A stretch of 64,000 nt of DNA. Source: Agelaius tricolor. Taxonomy: Eukaryota; Chordata; Aves; Passeriformes; Icteridae. The notes under the pieces were generated by a model that was not told where the DNA came from, did no database searches, and saw only the letters and a list, made by a program, of their open reading frames with translations. The stretch's first letter is position 1, and every line of letters begins with the position of its first letter. A program made the translations under genes and the position numbers. Location of the stretch: assembly GCA_023055355.1 (NCBI GenBank), contig JALJCS010000007.1, positions 5,878,001-5,942,000 of the forward strand. The letters run 5' to 3'. Below, piece after piece: positions 22,336-35,700 of the stretch.

Positions 22336-24889
22336 TTGTTAATCTCTGATGGTTCAATTCTGCCACATTCAAGACTTATTGAGGAAAGGAGTGGGTATTG
22401 ATACTGTTTTCACATAACCATGATTATTTTATTTTCTGTCACATCTATGATGATTTACAAAATCCATACACAATGCACAAAATCTGATTTAAGGCCCTCT
22501 CTCTATGCATCTTCTATCAAGCTCAGTGGATCATAATCTTGGCACTCCCATATCTTTCCCATTGTGCTTATATCAAAAATCTGGGCTTCAGGAGACCTTG
22601 TCAGATAAAGTCAATTGTTGCAAAACAAATTTACACATAGCTATCAATATTTATAAAATATTTCTTCCAGTAGTTATGAAAAACAAACAAACTGAAAGTG
22701 AAACCTCTTCAATCTTTTAAAGCAATCTCTTCCTGTGTTTTTCATAATCCCTTTCATAATGGCAGCAAGCCCTCCATTTTGGGAATTGGTTTATTCCCTT
22801 CTGCTCCCTCCCAGCTCTGTGTTGTATGTACTTGTAGCCTGTGATTAGAGCTGAGCTTTCATTAAGCTAAAGAAACCTTTTCCTCCTAGGCTGTGTGTCC
22901 TGAGCCTTGGACCCTTCTTACAGCCTCTTGCACTGTGCCATTGTTCCATTTTGAGTAAAACACCACTCCAAAAACTTGGCAGCACTTCCCCAGAGACCCA
23001 ACCAGTGCTGAGTATGAGTGGAGGAGTCCAGGATGGCTTCTCATTTCTGGCAGACTCTGCTGTTGTTTATGCAATCGAAAAGGTGATGACCTTTATTGCA
23101 ATATTGCGACATTGCAGACCCATGTTAAGCCTGTTAATCACTGCAATCTCACAATTTCTTCATGCATAGTGAGCTGGAATTCTACAGGGTAACAACAGAG
23201 ATATAGGAAGGCAGCAGCCTGTGCAACGACTGGCCCAGAAGGATGTTTGTCCTGTCTGCCCAGGAGCAAGGAGGGCAGGGAAAGATGTCCATCTTGCAGA
23301 ACTGCTGGCTGGACAACTCTCATGTGTATTCTTGCCTCAGGTCTGCCACAGGGTGAGTTTGTGGTGCACTGCCAGGCTGAGCAGAGAGAGAGGGAGATGT
23401 GAGAAACATTCAGGTGAGTTGTACAAGGAGAGCATAAGAGGAATATTTGTGGAAGAAAGATTGCCAGTTGTTGATAACTGTGGTCTTTTTGACTATACTC
23501 TTCCTTGATCAAATTCTGATAAACTTCTCCTCAAATTTCATTATTTCCAACAAATGTTCTGCTCTAACCAAGGGGATCTGGTTAAGAGGTCAGGTTACCT
23601 TAGAGAAAATAAACTGTATAACTCTATGCCCAGTCCATGGAGAGGCCAGGAGGTATCATCCAAGCAGTTCTACAGCACCAGCTGTTGTAGGAAGCTGAGA
23701 ACAGCTGCTCTATTGCTGACATTTTAATCTAACCTGCCCTGCCTTTTTCTTTTTCTATTAATGAATCTTTCTGTCACCCATTGAATAGTTATTTGCTCCT
23801 TAGTAATCCCCAAATTTGAAGGAGTATCTGGGAGTTATTTTTTTGAGAAGGCTAGCACAGTAGGAAGCACAATCACTATGAAATTGGAGCTTAGCTTCAC
23901 TTTTTTCTGAGACACATAGTCCTTTTTATGAGGGAGAGGCCTGACTTCTTAAAGAATAAATATGGCAAAGTCTGTAAAAAAAACCACTGCTCAGAAATTG
24001 TGTATTCACCTTTAGATGAGCTGCTTTCTGGAAGGGAAGGAGAATTGTTTTCTGGCCTTTGTTTTGCTTGTGGCAACTTTTTTAGGGTACAGAGATATAG
24101 ATTCCCACATACTTTGAATACTGTTGAGTCACACAAATTCTGTGCATGTAGGTTCTACTCCTTAATCCTTAATTAAAAACCATCACGAGAGGCTTCAGAT
24201 ATTCCTCTGGGGAAACCATAAAATTTGCTAGGAACTGGATTTTGTTGGACATTTCAGAATATTAGGAAGAAAGTAGCAATCCTGCATAGAGCTGGTATCT
24301 TTGCTTACAAGGTCAAAGTGGTGCAATGAGCACTAATGCTGAGCAAAGGATGAGAACCAGAGAAAAGGGGGGAAAAAATCTGTATTCCAACAATTTTCCT
24401 CTAAGCTAGAGGAGTGGGAGTGTACATGATGCAGATAATTCATTCCTCTGGCCCTCCATGGAGATGCAGTGATTTCTGCAATTCAAAAAAATATATATTG
24501 AAGGGCTGAAGCAGCAGTTGGCAGTAAGACCAGCCTAGAATAAGCCCAAAGTTTTTTAATGCAAGTGACAACTGAAGAGAGAACAGTATTACTTATGATG
24601 AAGAAAATAGTCTTTCACATTTTTAAGAAATAATCATGCTATTTCAAGAGTCAATTCAAAGCTATCCACGAAGAAGAACAAGAGGCATTCGGTGCCATTT
24701 CTTGTTGTGAGCTGTGATTGGACCTGTGATGGTCAATAATGACAAATGGCCAGAGGAAGATGAAATTCCCAAACACATTACCAAGACTCTCAGCAGAGTC
24801 TTGATGTATTGTAGCACTTTCCAGCCAATGCATACATCTTCTTTTATTCTTTGGCAGATCTCCAAAGTTTTTTTTTTTTTTTCTTTTGG
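22336..24889. other. Intergenic DNA
   Basis: Mostly AT-rich sequence with no recognised gene or repeat; a T-run lies at about 24,868-24,883. Confidence 0.6.
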
Positions 24890-25010
24890 GTCAATAACAC
24901 ACAATTGCAGTCACTTCAGAACTCAGCTGCAAGGGTGGTGCTCTGTCAGGGCACCCACAGGCATCACCTCCAGGCACTGCTGCCTGTGGGGCTCTCACAG
25001 GTGGCATCTG
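24890..25010 (+). mobile_element. Possible LINE reverse-transcriptase relic
   Basis: One frame reads LQSLQNSAARVV and continues with charged residues and HHLQALLPVGL. The LQ..QN.AAR(V/L) pattern is usual just C-terminal to the reverse-transcriptase domain of L2/CR1-clade LINEs. Short and not confirmed by the flanks. Confidence 0.35.
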
Positions 25011-25164
25011 TGGCTCCACATGGCTTTCTGAACACTCAGGGAAGGGAAGCTGTCACACAGGTGAGATGTTTGTGCCAATCCTGGTTTCCCAGCAGAACGT
25101 GGGCAACCGTGGGTGGTTCATGGCATGGCACAGGGGAGCATGGTTTGTCCACCCCACTGTACCA

Positions 25165-25400
25165 TTGCAACCCCTAAACCACATCACCCAGTGTCAGATC
25201 CAGATGTCTCTTAAACACCTGCAGGAATGGTAACTCCACCACCTCCCTGGGCAACCTATTCCAATGTCTGAGCACCCTAACACTGTCAAAAAATCTGAAT
25301 CACCTCTGCCTCAGCTTAAGGCCATTTCCTCTAGTCCTCTCACTGTAGGCTTGGGGAGACTGGCCCCTACTTCCCTACAATCTTTTCAGGTAGAAAATGC
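25165..25400 (-). mobile_element. CR1-type LINE fragment
   Basis: Antisense CR1 3' region: CATCACCCAGTGTCAGATCC, TCTCTTAAACACCTGCAGG, TAACTCCACCACCTCCCTGG, GCAACCTATTCCAATGTCTG and GGCCATTTCCTCTAGTCCT. It sits tail to head against the next, opposite-strand fragment. Confidence 0.85.
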
Positions 25401-25402
25401 TC

Positions 25403-25780
25403 CTTTACTGTGTCCAGTTCTGGGCTCCTTAGGACAGGAGAGGCATGGAGCCCCTGGAGCAGTTCCAGTTGAGGGCAATGAGGACAAGTGGGGGACCAGA
25501 GCATCTCTCTTATGAGCAAAGTCTGAGGCCTGTTCAAATTCGAGAAGAAACGACTGAGAGGGACCTCATTAATAGATATAAATATCTAAATGGGGACTGT
25601 CAAAGCATGGACCAGGCCCCTTGGTGGTGCCCAGCAAGGGGACAGGAGGTGAGGGGCAGAAGTTCCACCTGAGCATGGGGAAGAACTTCACTGTGCAGTG
25701 ACCGAGCACTGGGACAGACAGCCCAGACAGAGTACGGAATGTCCTTCACTGGACATATTCCAGAGCCATACGGTAACAAC
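25403..25780 (+). mobile_element. CR1-type LINE fragment
   Basis: Sense CR1 3' region of a different subfamily: GTGTCCAGTTCTGGGCTCCT, GAGGGCAATGAGGACAAG, GGACCTCATTAATAGATATA, GTGGTGCCCAGCAAGGGGAC, AAGTTCCACCTGAGCATGGG, and GAACTTCACTGTGCAGTGAC. It ends about 50 bp before the CpG island begins. Confidence 0.8.
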
Positions 25781-25829
25781 CCCGTGCCAGTGCTCTGGGC
25801 TGGCCGTGCTCGAGCAGGAGGCCGGACCT

Positions 25830-26700
25830 GGTGACCCAGCGCGGTCCCTTCCACCCCGCGCCGCCCGCAGTGCCGGGGCGCGGCGCTCGCCGCTCCCGCC
25901 GTGTCCGAGCCCGGGGCGGAGCGGGCCGGGCCCGGCGCTCAGCGCTCAGCGCTCGGTGCGGTTGGCCCCGCCGGGCGGGGCGGCCGCGGGGAGCGTGACC
26001 GCGTGACGCCGGTGGGTGTGCGGAAGCGGGGGGGGAGCTGCCCGCGGGTGAGTGGGAGCCGTGTCCTCTCCACAGCCCCGGGCAGCGGGAGCGCCGGCAG
26101 GCGGCCATCGGGAGCCGGCCGGTGCCCGCCTCCCCGCCTGCCTCCGTGCGGCGGGGTGTGTGTGACAGGCGGGCAGGGCGAGCGCGTCACGCCGTCCGCG
26201 CTCCGCCCCCCGCTCCTGCTCCCGGCGCCGCCACCTCGGCCCGGCGCGGGCAGGCGCGTGCGGCGCAGCCATGGAGCCGGAGTGCCGGGTGCTTTCCATC
26301 CAGAGCCACGTCGTCCGCGGCTACGTGGGCAACAAGGCGGCCACCTTCCCCCTGCAGGTGAGCGGCCGCGGACCTGCTCCTCCTCCTCCTCCTCTCCCTC
26401 CGCCGCTGTTCCCTGCGGGCGGTGTGGCGGCAGCGCTGCCGGGCGAGCTCCGGTGCCCAAGCGGCTCCTGCCAAGCCGGGGTAAGGGAAGGGCACGGCGG
26501 GGAGATGCCCGCACGGGCGCCCTTCCCGGCCGCCCCGCTGCCGGTGGCAGTGCCCGTCCCGGGGCTCCGCGCACCCCGCGGCCGCTGCGGCTGCGCCTCC
26601 CGCCGGCTCCGCGCCGCTCCCGTTAACGCAGCTCCTCCTGGGGCTGGGGCACGGCGGGCTATGCCAGGCAGGCGAGCCGGGGGTGCTGCCCGCGGGTTTG
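25830..26700 (+). promoter_or_regulatory. PDXK: CpG-island promoter of PDXK
   Basis: A sudden change to very high G+C with dense CpG, against an AT-rich background on both sides. GC boxes of Sp1 type are visible (GCCGGGCGGGGCGGCC at about 25,969-25,984), with CGTGACGC-like CRE half-sites at 25,999-26,010 and 26,184-26,191. No TATA box seen. It covers the start codon at 26,271 and continues about 400 bp into intron 1, as expected for a housekeeping enzyme. The transcription start cannot be fixed from sequence. Confidence 0.85.
26271..26357 (+). CDS. PDXK: PDXK exon 1 (start codon, residues 1-29)
   Basis: ATG in the context GCAGCCATGG (good Kozak) starts [20 protein letters not shown] and continues NKAATFPLQ, ending before GTGAGC. 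The start matches the human N-terminus residue for residue. Ser12, which helps shape the B6 pocket, is present. Confidence 0.97.
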
Positions 26701-29700
26701 CTCGCTGCCTGCGGGCTGAGGGCGGCTCCGCTGCCGCCAGCCCGCGCAGCCAGCCGGGACTCCTGCCGCTTCAGGCAGGGTCATCGCCGCGTCCCGTGCC
26801 GGGGACCCGGGGCAACGGTGTCCTTGTGCTGGCACCCAGCTAAACCCTGCCTGCCCTCGGGGGCGGTGGGGCTGGTGATCCCCCTGCCCGGATGGTCTGG
26901 GGAAGCCGTAGTGGGGTGTAGGGGCCACTTAATGCATGTGCAAGGCAGGGCCAGAAGAGCTGCCCGACATGGCCCGGGGCTCGAGGGTGTAATTGGATCT
27001 TGGCCTTCGTGGCTGTCATGTGCTGCCTTCGGAGTTGTTTGCTTGGATCTCGCCGGTGCTGGGAAAACATCGGGCGGACCTTTGCACATCGCACCGTTGG
27101 CTCTTGTGGAAGGTCTGTGTCCTAAAGGGCTGATTTGGGGCCTGCCCATCGGGAGGTCTTTGTGCCTTTACAGGAGTGTCGGTGTGGAGCTCTCGAAGAG
27201 CCTCATTACCCCAATGTGTGTGACATTGGTTATCTTGGTGCGTGCTTACAAACGGTGTATGTCATTTGACTAGACAGGAGAGATGATGTACTCCGATAAA
27301 TGATGCAAGTGAGATCAGGTCTGCAACAAGCCACTGTCACACCCCCATGTCACCATCCAGTTACAATGTAACCAAGACTCTTGAAAATTAATGTGTGGTG
27401 AAGGGTGATGTACGAGTGTAATCCGAGTATTGTGGAAAAATACGAGTATGAAGAGCTCCAGGCCAAAAAGGTGATCATGAACTGCAGGTCACCTGTCTTT
27501 CCTTTCCTAACAAAATGATCTCGAAATTGTGCTTCTCCCTTCAATTTCTGTGTAGCAGAAGAGAACACAGTAGTACTTATTCCAGAAATCTCCAGTCTCT
27601 TAAGCTGTTCTCTCTCTCCATTCTAATTCTCTGTCAAAGGTTTTCTTTACTTTTCTGTAGCTTAACTTTTCTGTGACAGGTGAGTTGTGTAACTTGGCAA
27701 ATGGGTTCCTGGAGAGTGTTTTTAGTTCCTCAGCTATGATGGTATAAAATACTGCTGGAGTTAAAAAAACCCTGTTGTTGGTGTAGCTGGGTTTTGTTCA
27801 GGAGGCTGTTGCACTCACACTGTGTAATATTCCTCAGTGTATAGTGTAACAAGAAGTTTCTGGAGTGGGAGGAAAAGAAATTTACTTGGGGAGCAGCCAA
27901 GTAAACCAGGGAGACTCCTGCCACTGCTGGCTGCACTTGCGAATCCTATGTAGGCAGCCCTTAGTGAGGTTGTGCTTGTTGGAAAGTTACCTAAACCCTT
28001 GTTTTGCTAGAACATCAGATGGGGCAAGGTGCCTTAAAGTGTAACTTTGCTCTTCTTTATGAAGAGAATTACAAACCTGAGTCTTTCTCTTATATTGTTT
28101 TTATATAGCCATGAAAATGTTAACCTGTATCTGTTCCTGAGGATGGGTGCAAGTCTGGCATGCTTATATTTCCCATTCTCTTTTTTTTACTTTAGTTTTC
28201 TGAACCAGTTAAGTGAGGCTCCCTTTGGAGATCATCTGTATTGAGTTAGCAAGGCAGAGTGTTTGTAGATATGTGTGTCTGTGTGCTTGTGAGGTCTGAT
28301 GGGCTGAAATCCTGACACAACAGTTCAGGAATCTGCATTTGGACAGCAGCATCCAAATAGAAAACCTGGCATGGTTTCACCTGCTAGTTGCAGACTTATC
28401 CAAAAAACATCACTCATGTTTGCATGACCTGATCTTTGGTGGAAATCTGTGACATTACTATCAATAGCAATCTGCACAGAAGAAAATTTTTTAAGATGTT
28501 TTTTTAATCAGTTGGTTGCATTTTGTCAGGCTTCCATTAGAGTAAAAGCTAAAGTATTTAAAATGTAGGTATGTGGAAGGACTTCCTCTATGGAGTGTGT
28601 TGTAAATGCTTTCTGTATGGCAAACACAGCAAAACAGAGTTAGACCATGTATTAGACCTTTTATAATAATGGAAGTAATAGACCTAAGTGAGAAATATTA
28701 GAACTCTTTACATCATTTCAGGTTAAAATACATTTAAGTAGTTAGGCAGTCTAGATTAGCTAATAGGTCACAGAGGAAACATGCACCTGGATTTGCCAGA
28801 GAGTGAACTGCCCTCAGCACTGCTTTGAATTCTGCCTTGTCAGGAGTTTAAATAGTTTCTACTTGCATGATCTTACTATCTCTTAAATTTTCTGAAAGTA
28901 GTTCTGAATTATTTTTAGAATAGTCTTAAGTTATTCCACAGGAATAACTTATAAGGAAGTGATACCAAAAGCTCAGAATTGGTCCAAGATGGTTCAGCAA
29001 TGGTTCAGGATTGTCCAGCATTTAAGAGAGTAAGAGCAGAAGGGTGTACATTAGCTTGGGGAGTTGCCATTGGGAGTCAGATAAGTTATTTTAAAAGTCA
29101 AAAAAAGTTTCTAAGTTTCTAAATGTTTCTAATGTTGACTAAGATTTGTCATAGTTTTTCTTGTTATCACCATGGCATTCAACCTCGCTTTTATCGTATG
29201 TGGTTTTGTTTTCCTTAGAGACAATCTCTTAGCTGTTAGTTTTGAATGTAATTTTATCTTGCCCTTCCTGCCCCACCTTTTAGGTAAGCAGAATGTGGCA
29301 ATAAGTAAGGGGAGCAGAACTGCAAGTAGAGATTTACAGTTTTCCTCAAACCACTGAGGATCCAGAAGGACAAGGTGATTTCTCCTCTGCAGAGGTACCT
29401 CATTCTGACCAACAGGGAAACTTTGGTTGGCAGAGGAATTTAGGATTCACATACTGTACCCATCATAAAATCAGCTTTTGGGAATCATTGTGCCAGTCTG
29501 TGTGCTCAGTTCTTGCAGCCTCCATGAACTTCCAAGAAAGAGTTTTGAAAGTATAAGGAAGGGGCAGGAGAAAATCCCTGCCAGTTTTACCTGGGCGCTG
29601 GACATTTGGTTGCCACTGGAATAGTTAATACCCCTGTCTGCAAGCCAGAAAATGTTGATCTCTGCTTATGTCTCAGTAGCAGTGATGGTTTGGAGTGGTG

Positions 29701-32700
29701 TTGTTTGTTTGTTTTGTCTGACTAACACATAGAATTTGAGAAAATCATGCCTCTGTTTTGAGCATTTAATTCCTGGCTTCCTTTTCTATCTGCTTACCTT
29801 GAAGAGAGAGCTAAAAGTTGAGACAAGCCCCATTAATTATTTGTATCTGGAGAATGAAATTGTCTGTCCTAAACTGTAGAAACATAAACAGTTTCTACAA
29901 TACAGGATTAAATGGCCTTTTGAAATCTCTTCAGTTATTTTATTTTCCTTTTAACCTTTTTCCTCCTGCTAAATGGAGATAGTTTTTCAGGTATTAAAAA
30001 GGACTGATAGTTCTCAGACCAGTTCTCAGTAATTCTCCTCTGTAAGTAAGTCTACATTTTTAGCTCCTTCTTAATTGTAGAAAAGATGGGAAAACAACTT
30101 TGGTCAGCACAGGTGGTAATTTCTTTGATATTTATGGATAGTCTTGAACTGTCTTGTCCAGTATGTGCTGAGACCAAAACCAGTATCAGTAGATCTTTGC
30201 TAACTATCTACATGGCAAAAAAGTTTAAGACTTTTTTTCCTTTATTTTGCTGAAAAGTATAGTCAAATGACTTAAGGATTGTGTAGAAAGATAAGTGCAT
30301 CTCTTATTTAAGATGACTCTTTTTCTTTTTCAAACCCTGCTATTGTGTTAATAGTATGAGTCAGAAGAAGGATGAATCAATGAAAAGTCTTTACAGAGTA
30401 ACAATAAGAAATGTTCTTGCTGGGTAGCCCTTTGTTACAGATCAAAGGCTGAAAAAACCTAAACCTTAAACAAAAAATAAATACAAAGATGAAAGAATGC
30501 ATCTGGTCTTTGTAATACCCAAAGATGGTCCTAAATTGCATATCTGAAACAACAATTATTGCTCTAGAACCATACTTCAAATGAAGCTTGTGGAAGCATG
30601 CTTTTTTCCCCCCTGACTTTGGTCTTTTAATAAAGGTGGATAAGGGGGGAATGAATTAAAAAAAACCCAACAACCCAAGACATCAAAAAATTGTCAACCC
30701 CTCTGGGAAGGCTTGTTCAAAGCTGTGTAAAGAGCATTTGCTTCTTCTGTGGATGTCAGCACAAGTAGCCACAAAACTCAGGTGAATACCTTGCACAAGG
30801 TGAGGCCCCGAAAAAGACTTGTAATCCAAAAAGTCCAGAGAAGGTGGCTCCCCCAACCTGGCAGCGTGGATTTCTGGGGAAAGGCTTTACCAGACCTTTT
30901 CAGAAGTGCTTTTCCAGATGAACTCAGCTCAGATGCACTTGAGAGAACTTAAAACCTCTCAGAAGATTGTAGGAGATGGACTTTCCACCTGCATGGTAAA
31001 CTGGGAGGGAAGGTGAGTGGGACGGGACTGGGAGGGGATAAAGTGTCACATTCATATTTTCTGAAAAATCCCTTCACCCAGGATTTTTCTCCTGGGAAGC
31101 TGAGAAGCCTCAGAGAAAAAGGAAAACAATAATTATCTGATTTGCTTCTCCTGTGTTTTGCTGCGCTGGAATGTGGTTGGAGATTGTTTACCCACAGGTG
31201 ATTGTTTCATTGGGTTTCTGTGAATTATTTTGACTTATTGGCCAGTCAGGGCCAAGCTGTGTCAGGGCTCTGGAGAGAGCCATGAGTTTTCATTATTATC
31301 TTTTTAGCCTTCTGTCTGTATCCTTTCTGTATTCTTTAGTATAGTTTAGTATAGTGTTCTTTAATATAGTATAATAAAATAATAAATTCGCCTTCTGAGA
31401 AGATGGAGTCAGATTCCTCATTCCTTCCTGCCATGGGGCACCCTGCAAAGAGAATAGATAAGAAAGTAGATTATTACTCAAATAACAACAAGAAAGGGTG
31501 TCTGTGTCTCTTTCAGCTCCTAACATTGCTTTGAGATAGACTAGACTGAGGCTGCTGGGGTCTCACTTTTACCTAACAGTAGGAGTTTATGTTTGTGCAC
31601 AGCTCTAAACAAAAAGACCTCAATTTTCTCTTTGAACTCCGAATGCAATCTTTTCAGCTACTAATGCAAAATAATCAGCTTGAAAAATTAGAGTAATTTC
31701 AACCTGCCTAAAAGAAGTGCAGCTGGGGCTGCAGATGTGCTGTGGACTCTGAAGGGCTGGGCAGAGCCTCTAATGAGCAGAGAGTGGCACTGACTGAACC
31801 ATCCTCATCCAGGCTCAGCTCTGTGTGGCTCTGTGGTTTCTGACTGTTCCTGCAAGCCCCTCAGTGGTGGCAGCTTGTTAAATAAGCCTTTGTCATGAAA
31901 ATGCAGCCATGAAAATACAGAAATGCTGAGGGATGTCCTCACAGGCTGATTGTATAACCCAGCTGTAAAGCTGCAAAAAGCATTTTAAGATATGTTTCAA
32001 GTTAATGTGCAGTGTGTGTATGCGGCCTGGTGACTAGCTGGCATTTTAAATTTTTCAAAAAGATGGTGGTAAATATTTACAATGGTTGATGATTCTGATA
32101 ATTTGCTGACTTTTTCATAGTAAATTGGGGAAGTTTGAGTCATGCAGATGCATATGCTGGTGTTTGACACAATAGTTACACTGGAGTGTGTGTAGTGATG
32201 TGTAGTTAACAAATAGTTTTTGACAGAAATGTAATCTTTTCAAAGGGAAAAGATGAAGGAGGATCCCATTTGGTGCCTACAAGTACATACAAATATTTGA
32301 CTTGAGAGGAAGCAAAAATACTTTACCCTGATTCACCCACTGTCTTTGGAAAAAAAATTGAGCTGTCAAGAAATTGCAAATCTTATTAAAAGACTGGAAA
32401 ACCTTGCCTAGAGGTGGATTTGCACTGTTTGTGTGGGGAGTATAATGTACTCAGAGACTCAGCAGCAAGTGTTTACTTGCTTAAGGCATTTTTATATTAG
32501 GAATGGCCTTATTTTCTGTCTTTAAGTCTTAGAGGTTTGTTTTGTTAAAATTTTTTTAGTATTTGATGTCTTATTTCTGCTCCAAATTAAATCTCCAGAT
32601 GAGAGAATATTTTTTTGTGTGTAAAGAAACAGGGACAGATAACAGAGGGAGGGTGATCAGGTGTCTGGAGAAAGAAAAAAAGCTTCAACTTAAAATCATA

Positions 32701-35700
32701 TTAAACTGTATGGAAATGTATTAAAAACAAAAGTATAGTTTGAAATAATAAAATGAATCTTTAATTATATATATATATATATATACAAAATGTACAAAGG
32801 TGCACTTGAGAAAAACAGGAGACATACAAAGTTACTGATAGTTCTCTAAAACATTCTTTTAAGTAAATTGTTGTCTTTTACTATTCACTTTTTCTATTTA
32901 TATCCAGAAAATGATGGTTACTTTTCCTTGAAAATCAAATTTAGCCATTTTAGGTAAGGGATACAGCATTATCCATGGCTGACTGAACACATACCAGGCA
33001 GGTATTTTTAGCTTTTTTAGGCTGAACGGATGCAAGTGGAAGTTCCACTTCAGTTGCTCGTGTTATATGGAAAACAGGCTGGAGCTGGTGAGGCAAGGTT
33101 AATGTGAGGAGCTGGACATTGGTCTTGGGACATAAAATGTCCATTCTTCTGAAATTACTATATGCACCAGAGTGTTCAGCTGCACAGTAATAGGTACAGA
33201 GGAGAAAAAAAATATATGTATGATGAGCCTAATGTTTGAAACATGCCAGGAAGGTCTGTGCTGATGGATAATATGAGCCCCAGGAGAAGCCAGACTAGTT
33301 CATCAGCTTGTGGCTTGGCAGCAGTGGGGTGACTTATCATAGCTAAAAAAATATTGCTGTGCTGAACTACCTGAAATTTTTCAAGCCTTTGTTCAGGACT
33401 CGTATTTGTTCCTGTTAATTCATCCATGACACCTCCCAGCTCCATTCCCTTAACATCTGGAGCAATTATCCACAGAGCAGGAGAGAGAACTGAGATACCA
33501 AAACCTCTCCTGTGGTTCATTTAAAAGCAAAACAAACTTCTCTTCACCCTCTGTCATCCTTTGTAAATTTTAAGCATATGGAGTAGTTTGGGCTGAGTAG
33601 AAATCCTTGCATGGTGATTTAATTTTGCTGTCTTGGGAATGCAAATCACCTCTTCCCAGCTGCATGTGTGGGATTGAGGAGGTGCTGGAGCACACACTGG
33701 AAAATGGAAAGTCCCTCCCCTGTGGCAAAACAAAAACAAAAGCTGGAGGGCTGCTTCCTGATCTGTGGGTGCAGTCACTCCCAAAACCAGCAGCAAATGA
33801 TTTTCCTGACCTGCAGAACTCTCCCAGTCTGGCCACAGCCCTTCCCCTTCTCCCTGCTGTGGGATCCACTCATGTTTTACCTCTCAGAAGAGGATCTGCA
33901 TGGAAATCTCCAGCCAGGATGGCACAGCCATCAATGACTTTAATAAGCTGAAGGAAGGAATCCATGACAGCCTGCAAGAACAGTGCTCACTGGAAACCTC
34001 CAGAAATGTTGGTCTGTCCTGCAATATCAGAATACAGCAACAGTTTTTCTCTTACCTAATTTAGCAGATTGCTAGCCAATAAAGCCAAGAGTGTTATCTT
34101 TCATACTCCCCTTATTTCTAACACTAAGTAATTTGGGTTTTTTTTCCCTAAATTTTACCATGTTTCTTTATAGCTGCTCAGCATGGTAATTCTGTCTCCA
34201 TCTTCTCAGAGAGGAAAGAAAAAGAAGATGAGTTACAGCAGAAAAAATTGTTGGCTAAATTCTCAAAATGTAATACTGTTTTGCAGAATTGTACACTGGA
34301 GGTTATGGTCATGTATTAAGTAAAGTTTGGCCTAAATATAGAAAAAATAAATATATCTATTTTACCAATCTGTGTACCTTACAAACCTGTGTATTTTATT
34401 ACTTTTTTTGGATGGTGAGTACTACTGCTCAAGGTTACACTGAAGGAAAACTCTTTTTCTATCCATCTTCACTGTGGTTACTCTCATTTTTCTGGCAGGA
34501 TACAGCCCCTGGCTCACATGGGTGAGCACCACACTACCTGTGAGAAGCCATCAACACAACTCTGAGCATTTAACAAAAATGAAAGCATAAGTTTTTAAAA
34601 AAACAGCTGTTTTGTTCTCATTGTAGTTAATGGAGGTAACATTGTGCCTCTGCCTATTCATTACAACAACCAACCAAACCCATGGCAAGCTGGTGTTTAA
34701 ATTTGAGAAATTTTATATTGTCACCTGTCCTCTAGGGTACTAAAATCTGCTGGTTTCAGTAGAGAAGCCAGATTGAGAAATGCTGCCAGCTGGTCCTTCC
34801 ACCTGCACTATTTTGTGTCCACTTCAGTGCTCCAAGGAAAGTCATTTTGTGAGGCCATGTGGTTAACTGCTCTGAGAAGCCACCCAGGTTATAAATGACT
34901 TGGCAAAAATGGAAAAGAAGAAAGTGAGGGTTTATTTTGTGAGCCAATTTCCTGATCCAGTTCCTAAACACAGCCCCACAGAAAAGCTCTTGTGGCACAG
35001 CTGAGGTGCCAGGGCAGGAGCAAGCCCCAGGCTCCTGCACCTGGTGTCTGCTGAAGGAAATATTTTCTAGAATGTTCTTCTCTAAGATATCTGCTTGTTT
35101 TGAAGGAAGTGGTGAGACATCCTCTTTCTACTGGCTTTATTCTTCCTGTTTGTAGCCTTGGTCTGATCTTCACATGATGTGGCACCTCCTTCAGGGTGCT
35201 GTTTCCTGTTCTGTTTCTTCAAGTATCTCTTACCGTGCAATTTAATGTCTAAACCTTTGGTAGGAGAGTGGGATGCATTCACAGTCTACCTAAGGAGTCC
35301 ACAGAAAGAATGTGCTGGATAAAACAAATCTCCCTTCTAGGATAACTCCACCTCAGATGTACAAAATGTGCTTGCCCACACCTTGCTAATGGCCTGCTGA
35401 TTAGGGACCTGGCTAGCCAAAATATGAACAGCAGGATGGCCTGGTGATTAGGGACCTGGCTAGCCAAAATATGAACAGCAGGACTAAAAATACAGTGAAA
35501 AATCAGAGGAAAAGAATGTGCTGTGGGATCCTCCTCCACCATTTCATTCACAAAACTAAAAGAGATAATTCCCACGCCTGTTGAACCTATTGCTGCTGTC
35601 TGTGTCTGCCTCTCCTTATCAGTGTTTGCAAACCTCCTCGTGTAGCACTGCAGGATTCCAGCTGGCAGGAGTTTGCAGTGACAGTATGGTGTTTTTGTCA

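Noticed and set aside
25901..26626. Arg/Pro/Gly-rich open frames on both strands around 25.9-26.6 kb
   Set aside because: Products of the stop-poor CpG island. The true coding start is the PDXK ATG at 26,271 in another frame.
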